DNA from: Nocardia abscessus
Lineage (GTDB): Bacteria > Actinomycetota > Actinomycetes > Mycobacteriales > Mycobacteriaceae
DNA: 64,000 nucleotides
NCBI RefSeq assembly: GCF_015477775.1
Contig: NZ_JADLQO010000012.1
Coordinates: 124,001-188,000 of the forward strand
Direction of reading: 5' to 3'
The notes beneath the pieces are model-generated. The model ran no database searches. It was not told where the DNA came from and saw only the letters and a program-made list of their open reading frames with translations. Position numbers and translations under genes: made by a program. Below, piece by piece: positions 33,635-41,827 of the stretch (positions are counted from its first letter, which is position 1; every line of letters starts with the position of its first letter).

Positions 33635-33640
33635 TAAAAT
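33635..33640 (+). promoter_or_regulatory. Leaderless promoter of the GDSL gene
   Basis: TAAAAT, seven bases, then GTG 33648. It is the best example of the leaderless pattern in the window. Confidence 0.5.
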
Positions 33641-33647
33641 TCCTGCC

Positions 33648-34535
33648 GTGAGCGCACCTCAGTTTCGCTGGCGTACCGCGGCGGTGACCGGCGCCGCGGC
33701 CGTGCTGGCCGGTTCCGGCGCGGGCACCGCATGGTGGGCGACCTATCGCCTGCTCATGGCTCAGGCGGGCGTCGCCCGAGGCGCGATCGGACGGGACACC
33801 TCGAAGCCGCCGGAAGCGGACGGCATCTACACAGCGGGCTGCGCCGAGCCCGAGCCGTGGCGCACCGGAAAGCACGCCGACCTGCACCTGATGATCTTCG
33901 GCGACTCCACCGCGGCGGGCCTCGGCTGCCTGGTGGCCGACGAGGTGCCGGGCGTCCGCCTGGCCCGCGGCCTCGCCGACGCGACCGGCCTGCGGATCCG
34001 GTTGAGCACCAAAGCGATCTCCGGCGCCACGTCCAAGGGCTTGGCCGGTCAGGTGGACGCGATGTTCGTCGCGGGTCCGCCGCCGGACGCCGCGGTCATC
34101 CTCGTCGGCGCCAACGACGTCACCAAGAAGCATTCGATCCGGGCCTCCGCGCACCGGCTCGCCGCGGCGGTCGCCCGGTTGCGCCGCGCCGACGCGGTGG
34201 TGGTGGTCGGCACCTGCCCCAATCTCGGCACCGTCACGGCCATCCCGCAGCCGCTGCGCACCGTGGTGCACAACTGGAGTTTGCGGCTGGCCAGGGCTCA
34301 GCACGTGGCGACGACGGTCGCGGGCGGGCATCCGGTGCGGATGGGCTATCTGCTCGCCCCCGAGTTCCGCGCCGCACCCGAACTCCTCTTCGCGGCCGAC
34401 GGCTTCCATCCTTCGGCGGCGGGCTACGAGCTGGCCGCTGCGCAATTGCTGCCGGTACTGCTCGGCGCGCTGGGCGGGATGCCCGCTTCCGGTACTCCAC
34501 GGCGGGACGTAGATTCGGTACGAACCCGTGAGTAA
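33648..34535 (+). CDS. SGNH/GDSL hydrolase (Rv1075c-like esterase)
   Basis: A 295-residue membrane-anchored or secreted esterase. An N-terminal hydrophobic segment (about 10-36) precedes the SGNH domain: block I MIFGDSTAAGLG with nucleophile Ser87, block III GANDVT, and the catalytic Asp/His block DGFHPSAAGYELAA. It corresponds by position to M. tuberculosis Rv1075c, reported to be a GDSL esterase. The substrate may be a cell-wall acyl ester. It lies 44 bases ahead of the thiolase gene. Confidence 0.88.
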   Translation: MSAPQFRWRTAAVTGAAAVLAGSGAGTAWWATYRLLMAQAGVARGAIGRDTSKPPEADGIYTAGCAEPEPWRTGKHADLHLMIFGDSTAAGLGCLVADEVPGVRLARGLADATGLRIRLSTKAISGATSKGLAGQVDAMFVAGPPPDAAVILVGANDVTKKHSIRASAHRLAAAVARLRRADAVVVVGTCPNLGTVTAIPQPLRTVVHNWSLRLARAQHVATTVAGGHPVRMGYLLAPEFRAAPELLFAADGFHPSAAGYELAAAQLLPVLLGALGGMPASGTPRRDVDSVRTRE

Positions 34536-34579
34536 CCGAACGAAGGGTTCGTCAGAACCGTCCGACCCAAGGAGTCCTC

Positions 34580-35800
34580 ATGCCTGAGGCCGTCATCGTT
34601 TCGACCGCGCGCTCCCCGATCGGCCGGGCCCGCAAGGGTTCGCTGGTCGACCTGCGGCCCGACGATCTGACCACGCAGATTGTGCGGGCAGCGCTCGACA
34701 AGGTGCCTGCCCTGGACCCGACCCAGATCGACGACCTGATCCTGGGCTGCGGTTCGCCCGGAGGCGAGCAGGGCTTCAACATCGCCCGCGTCGTCGCCGT
34801 GCAGCTCGGCTACGACTTCGTGCCCGGCACCACCGTGCACCGCTACTGCGCTTCGTCGTTGCAGACCACCCGGATGGCCTTCCACGCGATCAAGGCGGGC
34901 GAGGGCGATGTGTTCATCTCCGCCGGTGTCGAGACCGTGTCGCGGTATGTGAACGGATCCGCCGACAGCTGGCCGAACACGCAGAACCCGCTGTTCGCCG
35001 ACGCGCAGGCGCGCACCGCGAAGACCGCGGAGGGTGGCTCGGGCATCTGGCACGACCCGCGCGAGGACAGCCTGATCCCCGACGTCTACATCGCGATGGG
35101 ACAGACCGCCGAGAACGTGGCGACCTCCACCGGCATCACCCGCGAGGACCAGGACCGCTGGGGCGTGCGCTCGCAGAACCGCGCCGAGGAGGCCATCAAG
35201 AACGGCTTCTTCGAGCGGGAGATCACCCCGGTGACACTGCCGGACGGCACCGTGATCAGCAAGGACGACGGCCCGCGCGCCGGCGTCACCTACGAGGCGG
35301 TCTCCGCGCTGAAGCCGGTGTTCCGCCCGGACGGCACCGTCACCGCGGGCAACTGCTGCCCGCTCAACGACGGCGCGGCGGCGCTGGTGATCATGAGCGA
35401 CACCAAGGCCAAGGAGCTGGGCCTGACGCCGCTGGCGCGGATCGTGTCCACCGGCGTGTCCGGCCTGTCGCCGGAGATCATGGGCCTCGGCCCGATCGAG
35501 GCGTGTAAGCGCGCGCTGGCGCTGGCGGGCAAGACCATCGACGACATCGACCTGGTGGAGATCAACGAGGCGTTCGCGGTGCAGGTGCTCGGCTCGGCGC
35601 GGGAGCTGAAGATCGACGAGGACAAGCTGAACGTCTCCGGCGGTGCGATCGCGCTGGGCCACCCGTTCGGTATGACCGGCGCCCGGATCACCACCACGCT
35701 GCTGAACAACCTCCAGACCTACGACAAGCAGTTCGGTCTGGAGACCATGTGCGTCGGTGGCGGCCAGGGCATGGCGATGGTCATCGAACGTCTGAGCTGA
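34580..35800 (+). CDS. Acetyl-CoA C-acyltransferase (thiolase, FadA3-like)
   Basis: A 406-residue thiolase. The acyl-accepting Cys90 is in VHRYCASSLQTTRMA; the active-site His motif is GGAIALGHPFGMTGARI, and the C-terminal Cys motif is MCVGGGQGMAMVIE. It catalyses the last step of fatty-acid beta-oxidation or the reverse condensation. Position next to the GDSL hydrolase and cbs matches FadA3 (Rv1074c). AAGGAG seven bases upstream sets the start. A perfect hairpin terminates it. Confidence 0.93.
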   Translation: MPEAVIVSTARSPIGRARKGSLVDLRPDDLTTQIVRAALDKVPALDPTQIDDLILGCGSPGGEQGFNIARVVAVQLGYDFVPGTTVHRYCASSLQTTRMAFHAIKAGEGDVFISAGVETVSRYVNGSADSWPNTQNPLFADAQARTAKTAEGGSGIWHDPREDSLIPDVYIAMGQTAENVATSTGITREDQDRWGVRSQNRAEEAIKNGFFEREITPVTLPDGTVISKDDGPRAGVTYEAVSALKPVFRPDGTVTAGNCCPLNDGAAALVIMSDTKAKELGLTPLARIVSTGVSGLSPEIMGLGPIEACKRALALAGKTIDDIDLVEINEAFAVQVLGSARELKIDEDKLNVSGGAIALGHPFGMTGARITTTLLNNLQTYDKQFGLETMCVGGGQGMAMVIERLS

Positions 35801-35809
35801 CCCATACGA

Positions 35810-35846
35810 AAAGGGCGGTCGCCGGGATTCCCGGCGACCGCCCTTT
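35810..35846. terminator. Bidirectional terminator, thiolase and BI-1 genes
   Basis: AAAGGGCGGTCGCCGGG (35810-35826) pairs perfectly with 35830-35846 across ATT: a 17-bp stem flanked by A and T runs, between convergent genes. Confidence 0.9.
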
Positions 35847-35856
35847 CGTCGGATCG

Positions 35857-36720
35857 CTAGTCGTTCTGGAAGTAGCTCAGCAGCCGCAGGATCTCGACGT
35901 ACAGCCAGACCAGGGTGATGGTGAGACCGAGGGCGACGCCCCAGGCCGCCCGCTCCGGGGCCTGCGCGCGGATCAGCTGATCCGCGGCATCGAAGTCGAG
36001 CAGGAAGCTGAACGCGGCGATGGCGATGATCACCAGGCTGAACACGATCGCCAGCGGGCCGCCGTCACGCAGGCCGAGGCCGCCGTCGATGAAGAAGCTC
36101 GCCACCAGGTTGCCCAGCGCGAGGACCAGGATGCCGATCATGGCGCCGACGATGATCCTGGTGAATCGCGGCGTCACCCGGATGGCGCCGGTCTTGTAGA
36201 CCACCAGCATGCCCGCGAAGACACCGAACGTGCCGAGCACCGCCTGACCGATCAGCGCGCTACCGCCGACGCCGCCGAATTCGATGTTGGTGAACATGAA
36301 CGACAGCGCACCGAGGAAAAGGCCCTCGGCGACGGCGTAGGACAGCACCAGCACCGGGTTGTCCATCTTGTTCGCGAAGGTCGCGATCAGCACCAGCACC
36401 AGGCCGACCAGGCCGCCGACGATCACGAACAGCGGGGCGAGCGAGGTGTTCGCGTTGGTGAGGCCGTAGGAGACGATCGCCGACAGCGCGAGCACGGCGA
36501 GGGTGATGCCCGTCTTGGTCACCACGTCATCGATGGTCATCGCCCGCGTGGCGGGGGGAGCCTGCTGGTACGGCTGCGGATACTGACCGTACTGCTGAGG
36601 CTGCTGACCGTACTGGTTGCCGAACTGTCCCGCGGAGGTCACGCCCGAACCGAAGCTGGCGTATCCACCGCCCTCCTGCCTTGGCAGGTTCCTGAAAACC
36701 GGATTGCTCGTGGTACGCAT
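35857..36720 (-). CDS. Bax inhibitor-1/YccA family membrane protein
   Basis: A 287-residue protein. Residues 1-65 are cytosolic and rich in Gln, Tyr, Gly and Pro (YGQQPQQYGQYPQPYQQAP), followed by seven membrane segments of the Bax-inhibitor-1 fold from about 70 to 275, ending near LTITLVWLYVEILRLLSYFQND. Bacterial members are proposed pH-sensitive Ca2+ leak channels or regulators of membrane protease FtsH. AAAGGGA precedes the ATG on the minus strand. Confidence 0.88.
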   Translation of the reverse strand: MRTTSNPVFRNLPRQEGGGYASFGSGVTSAGQFGNQYGQQPQQYGQYPQPYQQAPPATRAMTIDDVVTKTGITLAVLALSAIVSYGLTNANTSLAPLFVIVGGLVGLVLVLIATFANKMDNPVLVLSYAVAEGLFLGALSFMFTNIEFGGVGGSALIGQAVLGTFGVFAGMLVVYKTGAIRVTPRFTRIIVGAMIGILVLALGNLVASFFIDGGLGLRDGGPLAIVFSLVIIAIAAFSFLLDFDAADQLIRAQAPERAAWGVALGLTITLVWLYVEILRLLSYFQND

Positions 36721-36855
36721 GTGAACGGCGTCCCTTTCTGGAGTCGTTGCCGCTGATCATCGAGTTGGTCCACTCGATATCCAACTGCCCTGTCCAACGT
36801 TTGTCATCCGTCGCGAGTTCCCCGGAGGAGTCCCACAGACCAGACAATTCGGACT

Positions 36856-38007
36856 CTACCGTTGCCGTGGGTCGTGCAGACCACGCACCGAACGAGTCAC
36901 AGTGAATTTCCGGTTGCGGCCGACCACCTCGGTCCGGCCCACCATCCGTTCGACCACGGCCCGATAGTTCAGATGTGAGTTGTACACGGTCCACAGCTCC
37001 CCACCGGGGCGCAGCACCCGCCCGGTCTCGGCGAACATTTTGATCGCCGATCCGGTGTGCACGGCCGCGCCGACGTGGAACGGCGGATTGCACAGCACCA
37101 GATCCGCGCTGTTGTCCGCGGCGGAGGACATCGCGTCGTCGCGCACGGCGCACACGCGGTCGGCGACGCCGTTCGCCTCGGCGGTCGCCCGCGCCGAGGC
37201 CACGGCGGCGGCGGATTGGTCCGTGGCGGTCACCTTGATGCCCGGCCGCGCGGTGGCCAGCGCGACGGCAAGGATGCCGGTGCCGCAGCCGAGATCGATG
37301 GCGTCGCGGGCGTCCGGTTTCATCAGCTTCAGATGCTCGAGCAGGAATCTGGTGCCGATGTCCAGACGCGCCCCGGAGAAGGCCGCGCCGTGCGCGACCA
37401 CCTCGAGACCCAGTTCGTCCAGCCGATCGCGAACCGGGAACGGCTGACCCGCCACCGGTTTGGGTCCGGCCACCAGCAGGGTCCGCGACTTCTGCCTGCC
37501 GCGGCTGGCGCGTACCTCGGAGAACGATTGGGCCAGAACGTCGTTCATCGACTTGGTCAGATACTTGTCCCGCCCGCCGGCGAACACCTCGACCGCCGGG
37601 TCGGCGTAGCGCGCTATGGCGTCGGCGACCTCGGCGAGCCCGGCCAGCACCCGAGGCAGGCGAAGCAGCACCACTCGGGCATCACGCAGCAACCCTGCGC
37701 CGAGCGGGTGTGCGGTGTAGCGGTCCGACAGGCCGGCCACGCGAGCGTTGTTGGCCAGCGCGAGTTCGCCGGTGAGCAGATCCTGATGCACCCGGACGTC
37801 GCGCAGATCGTGCCCCGCGATGGCGCCGAGAGTCAGCGCACCATAGGCGTCGCCGACAATGGCTACCTTTCCGCTATCCACGGTCGCCAGGGCGTCGGCC
37901 GCGACGTCGAGCATCAGCCGATCAGCGGCGTCCACGGCGTAGAGGTTCAGTGCCTCCACGTCCGGATACCGCCGCAGCCGGCTCAGTACGTCCTCGACAT
38001 GTCCCAC
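36856..38007 (-). CDS. RsmC/RlmG-type RNA methyltransferase
   Basis: A 383-residue two-domain protein. The N-terminal half (about 1-190) resembles the degenerate methyltransferase-like domain of RsmC/RlmG. The C-terminal half is an active SAM domain with DLGCGTGILAVALATARP (about 240-257) and the catalytic NPPF motif in LVLCNPPFHVG for N2-guanine methylation of rRNA. The target guanine cannot be read from sequence. The start codon is GTG 38007. Confidence 0.83.
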   Translation of the reverse strand: MGHVEDVLSRLRRYPDVEALNLYAVDAADRLMLDVAADALATVDSGKVAIVGDAYGALTLGAIAGHDLRDVRVHQDLLTGELALANNARVAGLSDRYTAHPLGAGLLRDARVVLLRLPRVLAGLAEVADAIARYADPAVEVFAGGRDKYLTKSMNDVLAQSFSEVRASRGRQKSRTLLVAGPKPVAGQPFPVRDRLDELGLEVVAHGAAFSGARLDIGTRFLLEHLKLMKPDARDAIDLGCGTGILAVALATARPGIKVTATDQSAAAVASARATAEANGVADRVCAVRDDAMSSAADNSADLVLCNPPFHVGAAVHTGSAIKMFAETGRVLRPGGELWTVYNSHLNYRAVVERMVGRTEVVGRNRKFTVTRSVRGLHDPRQR

Positions 38008-38694
38008 ACCTCAAGTGTGCTAGATCGTTGCCCAGTGGTCGCGCCCACCCCGCCCAATCGATCTCGCGACCTGCGCGGCGAGCCGGTGTGCGCGCTGAAG
38101 CGCACGCCGACAGACTGTTTCGCGGTAGACCTGTTTCGCAACAACTTCGGCCAGCGGGCGTGGCCGCCGCATGCCCGTCGTCACCGGATCGTGCGATACG
38201 ACCGCCGGCCGCGCTCGTCGTAGAGGGAGTGCGGCGGGCAGACATCACCGCGACGCGTGCGGTGCGGCCGGAACACTCCGGACGTCCGAGCGCACCGTCC
38301 GCGAGATCGACTGCGCCGTCGCCTGACCAGCGAACTCGGCTCGGCCGCCGCACTGCGCCGCCGACGAACCGGAGATCATCACCGCGGACCGCCGCCCGCG
38401 AGCAACCCTGGCACATCCGTAAATCACTGCCCCGCAATTCGATACCGAAACCTTGCGTCGCCGCGGACATCCGCTCCACTCGGCGTCACCGCGAAAGTCA
38501 ACTGCCGACGGCAACCGGTACACGCGTGGCGCCAGGACCCTTACACGCCGAACACCAGGAATGGCAATCGATTAGCAATTAGCCCGGTCGCACCCGCATA
38601 CCAGCTGAGTCCACACTCGCCCGCGCATGCGGCCATCTGAGCGCGAATCAGCCGCAACACTCTCCGGTTACGCCATCCGAGGCCTTCCGCTGAG
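38008..38694. other. Intergenic stretch without a recognisable gene
   Basis: About 690 bases between divergent genes. Open frames cross it on both strands but have Arg/Ala/Pro-rich translations typical of noncoding GC-rich DNA, and no start with a ribosome site. Only the promoter of the 38707 lipoprotein at its end is identifiable. It may hold decayed genes. Confidence 0.5.
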
Positions 38695-38700
38695 TAGCAT
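38695..38700 (+). promoter_or_regulatory. Leaderless promoter of the 38707 lipoprotein
   Basis: TAGCAT, six bases, then ATG 38707. Confidence 0.4.
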
Positions 38701-38706
38701 CGGGCC

Positions 38707-39282
38707 ATGCGCAACAGGATGGTGCTCACGGTCGCGGTCGCGACGGCACTGCTCGCGGGCTGTGGTGACGACCGGTCCACGCCGGGTCTCCCGGTCGCTT
38801 CCATCACCGGCACGTCGGCCGCGGTCGCGCAGGCTCCACTACCCCAGGACACCGCACCGAAGCAGGGCAAGGCGTCCGATGACGCCGCGCTGACGGTGAC
38901 CGGCATTCGCCTCGGGCGGCAGCCCGGCTTCGATCGCGTGGTCTACGACCTCGGCGGGGTCGGCACGCCCGGCTGGCTCGTCCGCTACACCGACGCCGCC
39001 GTGCAGGACGGCAGCGGCAATCCCGTGGCCGTGGCGGGCCGGTCGATCCTCGAAGTGCGCATCCTCGGCTCGGCCTACCCGTTCGACAGCGGCGTGACAC
39101 CGTACGCGGGCCCGGATCCCGCCGTCGACCCGGCGGTCCCCGGCGTCGCGGGCGTCTACCGGACGACGGTGTTCGAAGGAGCCACCCAGTCGTTCATCGG
39201 CCTCCGGGCCGACCGGCCCGCCTTCACCGTCAGCGCGCTGTCCAACCCGACCAGGCTGGTCATCGACATCGCGAGCCCGTAG
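38707..39282 (+). CDS. AMIN-like domain lipoprotein
   Basis: A 191-residue lipoprotein with lipobox LLAGC (Cys19) and a disordered 20-60 linker. It then has a beta-domain beginning LTVTGIRLGRQPGFDRVVYDLGG and ending ALSNPTRLVIDIAS, the strand pattern of AMIN-like domains that bind cell-wall polymers. It is probably anchored to the outer face of the membrane. Confidence 0.78.
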   Translation: MRNRMVLTVAVATALLAGCGDDRSTPGLPVASITGTSAAVAQAPLPQDTAPKQGKASDDAALTVTGIRLGRQPGFDRVVYDLGGVGTPGWLVRYTDAAVQDGSGNPVAVAGRSILEVRILGSAYPFDSGVTPYAGPDPAVDPAVPGVAGVYRTTVFEGATQSFIGLRADRPAFTVSALSNPTRLVIDIASP

Positions 39283-39329
39283 ATACCGGTACACCCAAGG
39301 GGTATTTTCAGCGGCGGACCGGCGGCGAC

Positions 39330-39335
39330 TAGACT
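39330..39335 (+). promoter_or_regulatory. Possible leaderless promoter of the DUF6153 gene
   Basis: TAGACT, eight bases, then GTG 39344; slightly wide spacing. Confidence 0.3.
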
Positions 39336-39343
39336 CGGCTCTC

Positions 39344-40045
39344 GTGGTCGAACACCGCATCCGCCGCGCCGCCGGGCTCGCCCGGCTGCTCGGTGTGCTG
39401 GCGCTGCTCGCCGGGGTGGTCGCCATGCACTCGGTGATCTTCGGGTCCGGGGGCCACGCCCACGTCACCGGTGCACACGCGGTCCCCGCTTCCGACGCAG
39501 TATCCAGCGGCCCTGAACGGCCTGGCGCACCACCGGCCGCCTCCCCTCCGCGACCGGCCTCCGACCCTGACGAGACCGGACCGCACCACCGAGACGCAGT
39601 ACTGCCGCCCGCGGACAGCGCTTCGATGGGCCACGACCGGCTTCAGCCAGGGAAGGCGACTTCCCTCGACAGCAGCGCGCCCTCGCGCGCAGGTGAAGCG
39701 CCGATAGTCGCTTCCGACGATTCCTATGCCGCGCAGGTCACAGCGGCGATCACCGGCCGCGCGTCCTGGGCCGAAACAGCACGCTCGATGGTCGCGGCGG
39801 CCCACATCGCGGATGACTCCCACTGCGCGGGCGGCGGGTGCGACGGCGCGCGCAGCGCCCTGCACGGCTGCGTGTTCATCCTGGTCTCCCTCGTCGCACT
39901 GGTCGTGTTGGTGCTGCTCTACCGCATGGCGGTCGACCGCCCCGGCCACGGTGTCGCGCGACCGCGGCACTGGCGGCCGCGGCCGGAACGACCGCCGCCG
40001 TGGACCGTGCTCACCAGGGCTGAACTGGCGATTCTGCGGATCTGA
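39344..40045 (+). CDS. DUF6153 family membrane protein
   Basis: A 233-residue protein. An N-terminal membrane segment (about 10-30) is followed by a His/Pro/Ser-rich external region (30-150), a short Cys/His cluster (HCAGGGCDGARSALHGCVF, about 160-178) and a second membrane segment (FILVSLVALVVLVLLYRMAV). DUF6153 proteins typically precede DUF305 genes, as here (88 bases apart). The Cys/His cluster suggests metal, perhaps copper, handling, but this is inference. Confidence 0.75.
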   Translation: MVEHRIRRAAGLARLLGVLALLAGVVAMHSVIFGSGGHAHVTGAHAVPASDAVSSGPERPGAPPAASPPRPASDPDETGPHHRDAVLPPADSASMGHDRLQPGKATSLDSSAPSRAGEAPIVASDDSYAAQVTAAITGRASWAETARSMVAAAHIADDSHCAGGGCDGARSALHGCVFILVSLVALVVLVLLYRMAVDRPGHGVARPRHWRPRPERPPPWTVLTRAELAILRI

Positions 40046-40132
40046 CAGGTCCGCCGCCCCCGTGTGTCCGAACCACGGTCGCGGCGTTGTCCACTCCGTC
40101 CCCAGACTTCGCACCTCGCTAGGAGCCAACCC

Positions 40133-40744
40133 ATGTTCTCCACCCGTACCCGCCTGCCCCTCGTGCTCGCCGCGGCCGCCGCGGTGAGCCTCGCCGGATG
40201 CGGCGACGCCGACACCGGGCACACCACCGAGCACGGCGCCTCGACGACCGCTTCGGCCGCCCCCGGGACATCCGCGCGCGCCGAGCACAACGACGCCGAC
40301 GTGATGTTCCTGCAGATGATGTATCCGCACCACGCCCAGGCCGTCGAAATGGCGCGGCTGGTACCCACCCGTACCGACAATCAGCAACTGCGCGCGCTCG
40401 CCGCCGAGGTCGAGCAGGCACAGGCGCCGGAGATGCAGCAGATCACCACGCTGTTGCAGAGCTTCGGCAAGCCGGCGCCCACCCAGAGCGACGGGCACGG
40501 CGGCCACGGAATGCCGGGCATGATGTCCGCCGAGCAGATGGCGGCGCTGCAGGCGGCGTCGGGTCCGGACTTCGACCGTCAGTGGCTGACCATGATGATC
40601 GAGCACCACGCGGGCGCGATCGCCATGGCCGAAACAGAACTGGCCGATGGCGAGAACCCCGACGCGAAGGCGCTCGCGGGCACGATCATCGCCGCCCAGC
40701 AGGCGGAGATCGAGCAGATGCGGGCCATGCTCGGCCAGAGCTGA
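40133..40744 (+). CDS. DUF305 family lipoprotein
   Basis: A 203-residue protein with a lipoprotein signal (LAAAAAVSLAGC, Cys23) and a ferritin-like four-helix DUF305 domain in two repeats: DVMFLQMMYPHHAQAVEMARLV and FDRQWLTMMIEHHAGAIAMAETEL. The MM(x)xHHxxA motifs supply Met and His residues, as in copper- or iron-linked DUF305/CopM proteins. It is probably extracytoplasmic metal binding. AGGAG at 40121-40125 sets the start. It pairs with the DUF6153 gene and ends at a strong terminator. Confidence 0.88.
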   Translation: MFSTRTRLPLVLAAAAAVSLAGCGDADTGHTTEHGASTTASAAPGTSARAEHNDADVMFLQMMYPHHAQAVEMARLVPTRTDNQQLRALAAEVEQAQAPEMQQITTLLQSFGKPAPTQSDGHGGHGMPGMMSAEQMAALQAASGPDFDRQWLTMMIEHHAGAIAMAETELADGENPDAKALAGTIIAAQQAEIEQMRAMLGQS

Positions 40745-40751
40745 ACCGCCG

Positions 40752-40790
40752 CCCGCGCCGATATCGGTTGACCATCGATATCGGCGCGGG
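40752..40790 (+). terminator. Terminator after the DUF305 gene
   Basis: CCCGCGCCGATATCG (40752-40766) pairs with CGATATCGGCGCGGG (40776-40790): a perfect 15-bp stem with a 9-base loop. Confidence 0.85.
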
Positions 40791-40882
40791 CGCGCGTCGC
40801 TCGCCCGCACGACGTACGGTCGGAATGTCCGGCTCTGCTCATCTGTCCCGGCCGGACTTCCGAGGGGAGTGAGGGACCGACC

Positions 40883-41434
40883 ATGCGACTACTCGAACGC
40901 GCCGGCTTGCTCGCCGCCGCGACGGCCACCACCGCGGGCGTGCTGATCATCGGCGCCTGCGCACAGCAGGTTTCCGGCACGGCAGAGGTCAACCGGACCG
41001 ACCTGGCCGCGTACGCCTCGGAGGTCACCTCCTCCTCGGCCGCCGCCTCGTCGTCGCGGACCGCGGCCGTGGAACGCGCGACCGGATCGGCGTGCGACGC
41101 CTTCCTCGCCGCGAACGGCAGCTCGGTGCGGGCATTCAACGACTACATCGATGCCAGCAATACAAAGGGCCGCGGCGATCCCGACACGAACAGCAAAGCC
41201 GACACCGCTGTCTCGACGCTGCGCAACAATGCGCGCTCGGTCGACCAGAACGTGTCCAGAGAGGTGCCGTCCGCGATCGCGAACCCGTTGCGCGCCTACC
41301 GCGACGACACCAATGCGTTGGCCGACACGCTGGACCGCCGCGCCGACACCGACACCCTGAACGCGGTGATCGACCGGTTCAACGCCACCAAGAACACCGC
41401 ACTGACGGCATGTCAGGGGCACGGCACCCGTTAG
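40883..41434 (+). CDS. Hypothetical lipoprotein
   Basis: A 183-residue protein with a lipobox-like LIIGAC (Cys26) after a hydrophobic segment, followed by QQVSGTAEVNR, a start seen in several mycolata lipoproteins. The mature part is helical and Ser/Ala/Asn-rich (SACDAFLAANGSSVRAFNDYIDASN, NALADTLDRRADTDTLNAVIDRF), with Cys94 and Cys177 perhaps forming a disulfide. Family and function are not recognised. Confidence 0.7.
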   Translation: MRLLERAGLLAAATATTAGVLIIGACAQQVSGTAEVNRTDLAAYASEVTSSSAAASSSRTAAVERATGSACDAFLAANGSSVRAFNDYIDASNTKGRGDPDTNSKADTAVSTLRNNARSVDQNVSREVPSAIANPLRAYRDDTNALADTLDRRADTDTLNAVIDRFNATKNTALTACQGHGTR

Positions 41435-41784
41435 CGGGCCGCCGTTCGGACCGGTACCGCGGGCGCGTCAACGCCGACAGCACGCGGTGGTCGACACCGT
41501 GCAGGCGTGCGTCTTCAGTGCGGTCGGCCGACGATCGAGCCGAGCGCCGGACCGGTCGCACGAGAACGAACGGCGACAAGCGGGCGTCCCCCGACGCCGG
41601 TGGTGAGTTCCCCGGTTCGCGCAGGTGTGCGCGAGGCGCGGGATCGAAACGCAAACCAGCGCTTCGCCTTCGGGCACATCCGCGTAGTGGCCGGCAGCGC
41701 GGCGAACGCCGCCGGATGACGCGAGCGCCGAGCCGGAGTCGGTGAGCGGCGCCTTCTCATCAGTGAAGAATCCCGCCGGGCGGC
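41435..41784. other. Intergenic stretch upstream of the NRPS gene
   Basis: I see no credible coding frame, strong palindrome or RNA here; the composition is that of noncoding GC-rich sequence. Confidence 0.45.
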
Positions 41785-41790
41785 TATAGC
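41785..41790 (+). promoter_or_regulatory. Candidate -10 box of the NRPS gene
   Basis: TATAGC 43 bases before ATG 41828; no clear -35 box. Confidence 0.3.
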
Positions 41791-41827
41791 ATCTCCGCGT
41801 TTGCTGCTACGCGGAACGGACGAAGTC

